Of a DNA stretch of 10,552 nucleotides, positions 1 to 6,469 are shown piece after piece. Positions within the stretch are counted from its first letter, which is position 1, and each line of letters opens with the position of its first letter. The translations under genes and the position numbers were made by a program. Under the pieces are notes generated by a model, which saw only the letters and a list, made by a program, of their open reading frames with translations, was not told the DNA's origin and did no database searches. The stretch comes from Actinomycetota bacterium (GTDB taxonomy: Bacteria > Actinomycetota > Actinomycetes > S36-B12 > UBA5976), in assembly GCA_947373075.1 (NCBI GenBank), contig CANBWF010000040.1:1-10552 (forward strand), written 5' to 3'.

Positions 1-278
1 GTTGACTCGCAAGAAGGATCACAAACACCATTCTTCGGCGGCGTAACAACATTACTTAACGTCACACCATATGCATCAGCAGCAACAATAACCGAATACG
101 TCAAAGTCGCAGAACCAACAAACGAACCAGAATTCCAAGTCAAAACAGAACCAACCAACGAAGCCGAACCACTAGACGTGAAAATCGGACCAAGCGAAGC
201 ATTAGCCAAAACACTCGACAAATCATCCGAAACAACCGTATTAGCCGGCATCACACCACCAACATGCGACAAAGTAAC
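1..278 (-). other. Segment of strongly skewed codon usage inside the surface-protein gene
   Basis: Reading the coding strand from 278 to the left edge, 87 of 92 complete codons end in G or T (hand count). In the 92 codons just before it, 56 do so and 36 end in A or C. Favoured codons are GTT, GGT, GCT, TCG, TTG and ACG. The plus strand is correspondingly rich in A and C. The frame is unbroken across the switch, so this is a compositional mosaic and not a frameshift. Confidence 0.8.
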
Positions 279-350
279 TGTGTACGAAATTGTTTGGCCT
301 GGGAGCACAGTTGAGCCAGAACCTGGATTACTGGTCTTTGAAATTATCCA
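1..350 (-). repeat. Second DUF11/DUF7927-like stalk domain copy, truncated by the window edge
   Basis: This unit starts at W729 and repeats the landmarks of the copy at residues 498-621: SKTSNP, LPGQTISYT, VSDDLSS and TLSNVVTP, with two Cys near the end. The final residues fall outside the window. The first 24 codons use mixed third positions like the upstream gene, but from residue 753 almost all end in G or T. The change of codon style therefore lies inside the domain and not at its border. Confidence 0.6.
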
Positions 351-2534
351 GGAAGGATCCGTGGCAGAGTTTGTAATCGTACAAATGACCTGCTCCCCCA
401 CACCAACCACAACAACATTTGCAGACGGCTGACCTGTTTGTGAATCTTGCCCTGTACAAGCCCAAATACCATCTGTGGTGTAACCAACTTGCTGCACACT
501 TTCCGAGAGCGTGTATGTAGATGGAATTACTTCATGCAAAACCCCAGTTGGACTATTTACAATTTGTGACCCGCCTGAGCCACCATCGGCAGATAAGGTC
601 CAATCAGCCGGAGTCTTGGTGCCACCCGATTGCCCATTGTTTACATCTTTTACCAAAGTTAGGAAACCGACCGCAGGAGTCTTATGTGTGGTCGTACAGT
701 CCGCAGTTGTTGGACACTGACCGGAGTTACCAGGAGTCGCAACGTTGGTCAAAGTTGCATTTACTGCATTCTGATTTACTGTCGCTGTATAACTAACCTG
801 CTTTGAAGAGTTCGCTGCAATCGTGCCAATCGACCAAGTCAATGTATTTGAAATACGGGTTAATCCTGCAGGCAAGGTACCAAGAGTGGCATCATCGACA
901 ATATTTGAAATGTCATCTGTTGCAGTAGCCGATGTAATTGCAAAGTCAGAACTGTTGGTGGCATTAAGTGTGTATGTAATCGTGTCACCTGGCTGTACAT
1001 CTGAACCTGATGCCGGATCAGAGGTTTTAACCAGCGACCAGTTCGTTGCCAGAGCGCGGTTAGTGAATACACAGGACATTGGCACATTCGCTTTAGCTGT
1101 AAAAGTGGCAACATTTCCAACAACCGTTGTATTTACTGGCAGACCTTCAACAGAACACTCGGCATCTTGGAGTACATAGCCACTTTTCAAAGTTTCAGTG
1201 ACTGAAATAGTTGGGGTTGCGCCTGCTGGAATGGTGACGGTTGCACTTGCAAAACCATTTTGATCATTGACCTGACCTGTTGTAACAGAAGTATCAATTG
1301 TGCTACCCGCCGAAATAGTGTTGGAGTATTCCCAACCATTTGCTAACGGTGAATCGGCTAATGGATTTCCGCTTGGATCTTGGATGATTTTCTGAATTGA
1401 AAGTTGATTGTTACAAGCTCCGGTTGCCAAACTTTTCAAAATTTCGCCAAACCCTGACGTGCTGGCAAGGTAATAGTCAGAATTCAAAGTAGCACCAGAT
1501 ACAGCGCGAAGATTCTCTTGGCCGCCATCTAATCCGATACCCACACCGACTACGCGAACTCCGGTTGATTTAAGTCGATTGGACGAGAAAACACCTTGTT
1601 CAACATACTGAAAATAAGATCCACTTCCACTGCCGGCATTTGAGTCATAAGTGGTTGGGTTACCATCCGTTGCAAAAATAACTAAATCAAAGCCCGAAGG
1701 GATCTGATTAATTCCGGAATCCCAGTTAGTTGATCCTGAAGGAGTAGATAACCCGTTTACAAAGTTGCGAAGTGGCTGAGCGCTTGCAGAGGATGCTGTT
1801 GAAGTCTTTGCAATACTCGGTCCAGTACTTGAGCTAAATGTATAAATTGCAAGATTCGATGGCGTGCCCACCAATGCGTCGATTGTGTCATTGGCAGCCT
1901 GCTTTAGTGATGTCTGCTTTGTTCCAGACATCGATCCAGATTGATCAAGCAATAGCGCTACATTTAGTCCACATTTTTGCGAAACAGGCTGATTGTCATA
2001 TGAAGCCGCCAGCAATCCACTGAAGTAATTATTTCCCGAGTGACGAATGTCGTTGTAGGTTCCTGTGGCGCTACTGCCCGGAACATCAATGTTTGAATTA
2101 ACTGTTCCGGTTCTAAATTGGTACGTGTCTGGCGTGACTGATGATGCACTTCCATAACCCAACGATGGGCTCAAATAGTAATTAGTTGGTGCAGATGTGA
2201 GAGAAACATTCCACGCAAAGCCACTAGGAACACTTATCGCACATGAGCCTGTTCCACTCGACGTTGTACAGGTGAAAGGACCACCAGCTGGACTGCCACT
2301 AACAGCTACTGCTGTGAACACAGCACCATTGGGTAAACCTGCAACAGTTGTCGCACCCGATCGAATACCACCAGCATGCGCAGTTATCGTAACTGTTGCA
2401 CCGTAAGCCGGAAGAAAGGAACCAAAGATTAAGGCGGCAAGCGATATCGCCACAATTCGAATCGTTCTCGGCCAAGCAACCGCGAAATTATGAAGTGGAA
2501 AATTACTAATTCTTTTCAAGCGTTGAATACTCAT
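1..2534 (-). CDS. Secreted vWA-domain surface protein with prealbumin-like and DUF11/DUF7927-like stalk domains (3' end missing)
   Basis: An uninterrupted frame of 844 complete codons starts at ATG 2534 and runs off the left edge, so the C-terminus and any sorting signal are not visible. The N-terminus is a signal peptide: a basic n-region, a hydrophobic stretch at about residues 26-42, and likely cleavage near PAYGA (43-46). A von Willebrand A domain spans about 188-374 with an intact MIDAS metal site: DQSGS at 197-201, T269 in STNWDSG, D290 in ATDG. A prealbumin-like (SpaA/Cna-B type) domain follows to about 497. Next come a DUF11/DUF7927-like domain (498-621), a second prealbumin-like domain (622-728) and a second DUF11-like copy (729 onward, cut). 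The layout resembles pilus-tip or stalked adhesins, in which vWA binds a host or matrix ligand; the ligand cannot be inferred here. A divergent class E sortase supports wall attachment. Codon usage changes abruptly at residue 753. No strong Shine-Dalgarno precedes the ATG. Confidence 0.85.
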   Translation of the reverse strand, partial: MSIQRLKRISNFPLHNFAVAWPRTIRIVAISLAALIFGSFLPAYGATVTITAHAGGIRSGATTVAGLPNGAVFTAVAVSGSPAGGPFTCTTSSGTGSCAISVPSGFAWNVSLTSAPTNYYLSPSLGYGSASSVTPDTYQFRTGTVNSNIDVPGSSATGTYNDIRHSGNNYFSGLLAASYDNQPVSQKCGLNVALLLDQSGSMSGTKQTSLKQAANDTIDALVGTPSNLAIYTFSSSTGPSIAKTSTASSASAQPLRNFVNGLSTPSGSTNWDSGINQIPSGFDLVIFATDGNPTTYDSNAGSGSGSYFQYVEQGVFSSNRLKSTGVRVVGVGIGLDGGQENLRAVSGATLNSDYYLASTSGFGEILKSLATGACNNQLSIQKIIQDPSGNPLADSPLANGWEYSNTISAGSTIDTSVTTGQVNDQNGFASATVTIPAGATPTISVTETLKSGYVLQDAECSVEGLPVNTTVVGNVATFTAKANVPMSCVFTNRALATNWSLVKTSDPASGSDVQPGDTITYTLNATNSSDFAITSATATDDISNIVDDATLGTLPAGLTRISNTLTWSIGTIAANSSKQVSYTATVNQNAVNATLTNVATPGNSGQCPTTADCTTTHKTPAVGFLTLVKDVNNGQSGGTKTPADWTLSADGGSGGSQIVNSPTGVLHEVIPSTYTLSESVQQVGYTTDGIWACTGQDSQTGQPSANVVVVGVGEQVICTITNSATDPSWIISKTSNPGSGSTVLPGQTISYTVTLSHVGGVMPANTVVSDDLSSVLANASLGPIFTSSGSASLVGSVLTWNSGSFVGSATLTYSVIVAADAYGVTLSNVVTPPKNGVCDPSCES
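672..1043 (-). repeat. First DUF11/DUF7927-like stalk domain copy (protein-level repeat)
   Basis: Residues 498-621 of the surface protein form one repeat unit. It opens with W-S-L-V-K-T-S-D-P and continues through VQPGDTITYT, a central ATDDIS and a late TLTNVATP followed by a Cys pair. The second copy begins at residue 729 with matching landmarks (SKTSNP, LPGQTISYT, VSDDLSS, TLSNVVTP). The Lys near the start, the central acidic pair and the late Asn are the positions expected for an internal Lys-Asn isopeptide bond in such domains; the bond itself is inferred. The two copies are diverged in DNA sequence and are recognised only as protein repeats. Confidence 0.6.
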
Positions 2535-2576
2535 ATTGCGAACTTAGAGATTCATCCTTGCAATTTGCTCACGCCT

Positions 2577-2605
2577 TGAATACGCCTAACTCACAACATC
2601 AACAA
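2577..2605 (-). promoter_or_regulatory. Candidate promoter for the surface-protein gene
   Basis: On the minus strand, TTGTTG (2605-2600) lies 17 bp upstream of TATTCA (2582-2577). This would place transcription start near 2570 and leave an untranslated leader of about 36 nt before ATG 2534. The -10 match is imperfect, lacking the usual final T. The spacer must nevertheless contain a promoter in this direction unless the gene is transcribed from elsewhere. This is a pattern match only. Confidence 0.3.
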
Positions 2606-2632
2606 AATGCTTTTCGGCTCGTTGTGGATGCA

Positions 2633-2638
2633 TAAATT
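2633..2638 (+). promoter_or_regulatory. Candidate -10 element for a leaderless sortase transcript
   Basis: TAAATT fits the actinobacterial TANNNT -10 pattern. It sits so that the start point expected from a -12 to -7 hexamer is position 2645, the first base of the sortase GTG codon. No Shine-Dalgarno is visible ahead of that GTG, which agrees with leaderless initiation. No convincing -35 box is present at the right distance (the region reads CTTTTC). Confidence 0.35.
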
Positions 2639-2644
2639 GAATAT

Positions 2645-3346
2645 GTGCCAGAAAATATTGAAAGAAAAATTGACTTAGAAACGCCAAAGGTCAGGGGCGG
2701 CCAGCTTGTGCTTATCAGCGCATTGATTGCCGCGTTGATCGCTTCAGGATATGCGTCCTATGAACTTCTTTGGACAAACTATGTTGCAGACAAGAAAGCA
2801 AGCGTTGTCCGCACTGAGATTTTGAAATCTTGGTCCCCCACCAATAAAAAGCTAGTGGTGGCTAAGCGACCAGGAAAAGGCTTTGCCTTGCTTTACATTC
2901 CAAGGCTAAAAAATAAAGTCTGGAGTTTGCCAATACTCGAAGGTGTCGAGGCACAACAAATTGACTCCGGCGTCGGACATTACTCGCTCTCGGCCATGCC
3001 CGGCCAAATAGGAAATTTTGCTATTGCTGGACACCGCGCCACATATGGAGAACCGTTTGCAAATTTTGATCGCCTTAAAGTCAATGACAATGTAATTGTG
3101 CGAACCAAAAACCAATGGTTCACTTACACACTTGATCAAAACCGTTTGGTTAAACCGACCGAAACATGGGTTGTGAACTATCCATTAAAGCCACCACTTG
3201 ATTCCTTGATAAATAGTCAAAAATTGATTTCACTGGTCACCTGCGATCCCAGATGGGGTTCGGTTCGAAGGTGGGTTTGGTGGGGCCACCTGATAAACAC
3301 AAGTAATGTGCAGCCTGCAAAGTTACAGCTGATTTCTGGCCAATAG
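2645..3346 (+). CDS. Class E sortase
   Basis: This 233-residue membrane-anchored cysteine transpeptidase is predicted to cleave a C-terminal sorting motif and join the surface protein to the cell wall or to another pilin. Class E enzymes are known to prefer LAXTG-type motifs. One N-terminal membrane helix at about residues 20-42 is followed by an extracellular catalytic domain. The catalytic triad is visible: H130 in AIAGHRATYGEPF, C200 in LVTCDP, and an Arg at 208 or 209 in VRRW. The GHR-TYG-PF pattern and the TCDP motif suit class E better than class A, B or C. The start is GTG 2645, with no Shine-Dalgarno and a possible leaderless promoter. It diverges from the vWA surface-protein gene across 110 bp, making that protein the obvious candidate substrate, although its sorting signal lies outside the window. 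The stop codon is 2 nt from that of argH. Confidence 0.9.
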   Translation: MPENIERKIDLETPKVRGGQLVLISALIAALIASGYASYELLWTNYVADKKASVVRTEILKSWSPTNKKLVVAKRPGKGFALLYIPRLKNKVWSLPILEGVEAQQIDSGVGHYSLSAMPGQIGNFAIAGHRATYGEPFANFDRLKVNDNVIVRTKNQWFTYTLDQNRLVKPTETWVVNYPLKPPLDSLINSQKLISLVTCDPRWGSVRRWVWWGHLINTSNVQPAKLQLISGQ

Positions 3347-3348
3347 CG

Positions 3349-4764
3349 TTAAACAGCGTGAGGTTTTGCGTTCGCCCAGGACTCCTGCGCCGCTAGTACG
3401 CCTTCAACATTGGCCAACTGCAAACGAACTGAATCCGGCGCGGTGCCATTAACTGTAGAGCGCGAAGCGAGAGATCCAGCAACTGTTAGCACCGAACGCA
3501 CATCGCCGGTTAATGCAGGGTCGATGGCACTGAATTGTTCATCCGATAACTCATCGAGTTCGATACCCTCTGCTTCAGCGACCTTCACACATGCGCCAGC
3601 CACTTCGTGCGCGTGGTTAAACGGAACTCCCTGTTGCACGAGCCATTCAGCGATGTCTGTTGCCAGGGCGAAGCCTTGCGGTGCGCTCTCGGCCATTTTT
3701 GCTGTATCAAAAACTAAAGTTCCAACACAGCCAGTCATAGCCGGCAGCACAAGTTGCAAAGTGTGAATTGCATCGATCACACTTTCTTTGTCTTCTTGCA
3801 AGTCGCGATTGTAGGCAAACGGTAATCCCTTGAGAACAGTAAGCACAGAAGTTACATGACCAATAAGGCGGCCAGATTTGCCCCTAGCCAGTTCGGCAAC
3901 ATCAGGATTCTTTTTCTGCGGCATGATTGACGATCCAGTAGACCAAGCGTCATCCAACGTGGCCCAACCGAATTCGCGGCTTGCCCATAGGCAAATTTCT
4001 TCACCTAAGCGTGAAAGATGAACACCAATTAAAGCGGTTGAGAATAGAAACTCTGCAACGAAATCCCGATCACTAACACCATCGATAGAGTTTTCAACAA
4101 TTCCATCAAAACCAAGTTCAGTCGCAACAGCTACCGGATCCAATTTGAGACTTGAACCTGCTAGTGCCCCACTACCCATTGGCGACTTCGCGGCGCGCTT
4201 ATCCCAATCTTGTAATCGTTCGATATCACGAGCAAATGCATGAATGTGCTTTGCAAGTTCGTGTCCGAATGAAACTGGTTGTGCATGCTGTAGATGAGTA
4301 AAACCAGGAGCAGCAGAGTCAACATGGTTCTTAGCTTGAGTCAACAAAGCATTTTGCAAATGGCCAACATGCGTTGCGATGCCACGAGCACTATTTCGTA
4401 AGAACATTCTTAAATCAGTTGAAACTTGATCGTTTCGACTGCGACCAGCGCGGAGCTTTCCGCCAACCTCGGTGCCGATTGTTTCAATAAGGCCACGCTC
4501 GAGCGCAGTATGCACATCTTCATCCGCTGGAGTTGGCAAGAAATCGCCGGATTCGACCCGAGAATTTAACTCAGTTAGCCCTGCGATCATTGTGTCCAAC
4601 TCTGCCTGACTCAATAAACCTGCGTTATGTAGTACTCGAGCATGCGCTTTACTTTGCGCAATGTCATACGGCGCTAGCACCCAATCGAACTGCACAGATT
4701 CACTTAGCGCAGCCATCGCATCACTTGGGCCACTGGCAAAGCGGCCACCCCAAAGCCTGGTCAT
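3349..4764 (-). CDS. argH: Argininosuccinate lyase
   Basis: This cytosolic enzyme performs the last step of arginine synthesis, splitting argininosuccinate into arginine and fumarate. Its 471 residues are normal for the family (about 460-475). The fumarase/aspartase-superfamily signature GSSIMPQKKNPD lies at 277-288, and the mobile GSS loop carries the catalytic serine. FTHLQHAQPV (155-164) holds the conserved His160, and AGRSRNDQV (107-114) contributes substrate-binding residues. The N-terminus LWGGRF is typical. The ATG at 4764 overlaps the argG TGA by 4 bp (ATGA), so translation is probably coupled. It is the last gene of the operon, and its TAA sits 2 nt from the convergent sortase stop, leaving no room for a terminator between them. 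Confidence 0.97.
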   Translation of the reverse strand: MTRLWGGRFASGPSDAMAALSESVQFDWVLAPYDIAQSKAHARVLHNAGLLSQAELDTMIAGLTELNSRVESGDFLPTPADEDVHTALERGLIETIGTEVGGKLRAGRSRNDQVSTDLRMFLRNSARGIATHVGHLQNALLTQAKNHVDSAAPGFTHLQHAQPVSFGHELAKHIHAFARDIERLQDWDKRAAKSPMGSGALAGSSLKLDPVAVATELGFDGIVENSIDGVSDRDFVAEFLFSTALIGVHLSRLGEEICLWASREFGWATLDDAWSTGSSIMPQKKNPDVAELARGKSGRLIGHVTSVLTVLKGLPFAYNRDLQEDKESVIDAIHTLQLVLPAMTGCVGTLVFDTAKMAESAPQGFALATDIAEWLVQQGVPFNHAHEVAGACVKVAEAEGIELDELSDEQFSAIDPALTGDVRSVLTVAGSLASRSTVNGTAPDSVRLQLANVEGVLAAQESWANAKPHAV

Positions 4765-5957
4765 GACTTTAGATCACGCCTTGCAGCAATCTTGCTTGGA
4801 AGGCCCCATAGATCCACAAAACCTTTAGCAAGCGACTGATCGAAAGTGTCGCCAGTATCGTAAGTGGCTAAGTCGAAATCGTAAAGCGACTGCGGACTGC
4901 GACGACCAGTTACCCAAGCGCGTCCACCGTTCATTGCCAAACGAACATCGCCAGAGACAACACTGTTTACTTCGTCGAAGAAGTTAGACAGTGCGCGACG
5001 AAGTGGGCTAAACCAAAGACCGTCATAAACCAATTCACCCCAACGTTGTTCACTCTGACGAGTGAACCTGGCAAGGTCTCGCTCAACTGTGACGTTCATT
5101 AGTTCTTGATGCGCAGTGATTAGAGCCAATGCACCTGGCGCCTCATAAACTTCACGGCTCTTGATACCAACTAGGCGATCTTCAACCATGTCTAGGCGAC
5201 CAACGCCTTGTGCGCCGGCGCGTTGATTAAGAATTTCAATGGCCTGAAGCATTGTTACCGGCTTGCCGTCAATGGCAACAGGCTTGCCCTGATCAAAAGT
5301 GATGGTCACCTCGTCAACAGGACGGGAAACAGTTGGATCTTGCGAATAGGTGTAAAGATCTTCAATTGGCGCGTTCCAGATGTCCTCAAGGAAACCGGTT
5401 TCAACCGCTTTACCCCAAACATTTTGATCAATTGAATAAGGAGACTTCTTATTCACATCAATCGGCAAGTCATGCTTTTCTGCATAATCGATGGCCTTAT
5501 CGCGAGTAAGAGCTAGGTCACGTACAGGTGCAATGCATTTGATGTCAGGAGCGAGATTCTGGATACCGACTTCAAAACGAACTTGGTCGTTTCCTTTTCC
5601 AGTGCAGCCGTGGGCCACGATTGTCGCGCCATGTTTTCTAGCCGCGTCAACTAAGTGTTTAACAATCACTGGACGAGACAGTGCAGATACCAACGGATAG
5701 CGATCCATGTAAAGCGCATTGGCTTTCAAAGCTGGCAGACAGTATTCGTCCGCAAACTCTTCACGGGCATCAGCAACTTCAGCCTCAACAGCACCACAAG
5801 CTAAAGCACGCTCGCGAATGACCTCTAAGTCTTCACCATCTTGGCCAACGTCAACTGCGCAAGCAATGACTTCGGCGCCGGTTGCTTCTGCAATCCAGCC
5901 AATGCCTACTGATGTATCCAAACCGCCTGAATAAGCCAGGACTACGCGCTCTGCCAC
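4761..5957 (-). CDS. argG: Argininosuccinate synthase
   Basis: This enzyme joins citrulline and aspartate with ATP to give argininosuccinate, the penultimate step of arginine synthesis, in the cytosol. The 398-residue protein has the N-terminal PP-loop ATP site AYSGGLDTSV (residues 9-18). It also has the conserved substrate region HGCTGKGNDQVRFE and the motif SPYSIDQNVWGK. Its length is normal (about 395-410). The start is GTG 5957, chosen because AAGGAG stands 5 nt upstream and the protein aligns from MAERVVLAYSGG as in other actinobacteria. It lies 23 nt after argR, the only junction in the cluster without overlap, and it overlaps argH by 4 bp. Confidence 0.97.
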   Translation of the reverse strand: MAERVVLAYSGGLDTSVGIGWIAEATGAEVIACAVDVGQDGEDLEVIRERALACGAVEAEVADAREEFADEYCLPALKANALYMDRYPLVSALSRPVIVKHLVDAARKHGATIVAHGCTGKGNDQVRFEVGIQNLAPDIKCIAPVRDLALTRDKAIDYAEKHDLPIDVNKKSPYSIDQNVWGKAVETGFLEDIWNAPIEDLYTYSQDPTVSRPVDEVTITFDQGKPVAIDGKPVTMLQAIEILNQRAGAQGVGRLDMVEDRLVGIKSREVYEAPGALALITAHQELMNVTVERDLARFTRQSEQRWGELVYDGLWFSPLRRALSNFFDEVNSVVSGDVRLAMNGGRAWVTGRRSPQSLYDFDLATYDTGDTFDQSLAKGFVDLWGLPSKIAARRDLKS

Positions 5958-5962
5958 TTTTT

Positions 5963-5968
5963 CTCCTT
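5963..5968 (-). promoter_or_regulatory. Ribosome binding site of argG
   Basis: AAGGAG on the minus strand, 5 nt (AAAAA) before GTG 5957, is the strongest Shine-Dalgarno in the cluster. It fixes the GTG as the argG start and allows argG to be initiated independently of argR translation, unlike the overlapping genes around it. Confidence 0.75.
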
Positions 5969-5980
5969 AGTTACTTTCAC

Positions 5981-6469
5981 TTACGACTTACTTGACCGGA
6001 ATTGTCCGGCTAACTCTGTTAATTGCTCGGACACTTGCGCCCCACCATTTGGATCTCGGGTAATCACAAGAACTGTGTCGTCACCAGCCACAGTTCCAAT
6101 TACCGAATCCAGATCTCCGCGATCAAGGGCCGACGCTAAATAACTTGCAGCACCTGGTGGAGTTCTGATTACAACAATATTGCCCGAGTGCGTAACGGTG
6201 GCCATCAGGTCGCCTAGTGCGCGGGCTAATCGCGAGGTGTCTTTGCTGGGCAACTCTCCCGTGCTGTCTTCAGGTATTGCATAGAAACTTATTCCATCAA
6301 CGCCATGCACTTTAATAGCACCGAGAATATCTAAATCTCGACTAAGCGTGGCCTGCGTAACTGAGATTCCATCTTGAGAAAGCAGTTGCACGAGTTCTGC
6401 CTGCGATGAAACCTGGTGGGCGGCTACGATTTGCGCGATTTTATGCAGTCTTGCCGTACGAGTTGTCAT
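5981..6469 (-). CDS. argR: Arginine repressor ArgR
   Basis: This arginine-sensing transcription regulator normally binds ARG boxes as a hexamer loaded with arginine and represses the arg genes. The 162-residue protein has an N-terminal winged helix-turn-helix (about 3-55) with the recognition helix SVTQATLSRDL at 36-46. The C-terminal oligomerisation and arginine-binding domain contains PGAASYLASALD (105-116) and the GDDTV motif (129-133), whose Asp residues contact arginine in known structures. I chose ATG 6469 over the in-frame GTG 6484 because GGAAGG lies 7 nt ahead of the ATG, inside the longer version, and because this start gives the ATGA overlap with argD seen at other junctions. Its position within the operon implies autoregulation through the operon promoter upstream of argC, outside the window. 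Confidence 0.95.
   Translation of the reverse strand: MTTRTARLHKIAQIVAAHQVSSQAELVQLLSQDGISVTQATLSRDLDILGAIKVHGVDGISFYAIPEDSTGELPSKDTSRLARALGDLMATVTHSGNIVVIRTPPGAASYLASALDRGDLDSVIGTVAGDDTVLVITRDPNGGAQVSEQLTELAGQFRSSKS

Noticed and set aside
823..1179. Plus-strand open frame of 118 codons opposite the surface-protein gene, with others like it at 178-432 and 2197-2406
   Set aside because: They lie antisense to a long frame with clear domains, have no ribosome binding sites and no recognisable motifs. The A/C-rich plus strand simply contains few stop codons.
2629..2645. ARG-box-like sequence TGCATAAATTGAAT upstream of the sortase
   Set aside because: An ARG box needs inverted half-sites (TGNAT then ATNCA). 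Here the halves TGCAT and TGAAT run in the same direction, so an ArgR site is not supported.
3279..3290. Possible hairpin GGTGG-GG-CCACC near the end of the sortase gene
   Set aside because: The loop would be only 2 nt, no T-tract follows on either strand, and the bases encode a conserved part of the catalytic domain.
5970..5991. Short repeats GTAAGT-C-GTAAGT and AGTAAC before argG on the minus strand
   Set aside because: They are very short, include the argR stop codon, and form no clear palindrome or known operator.
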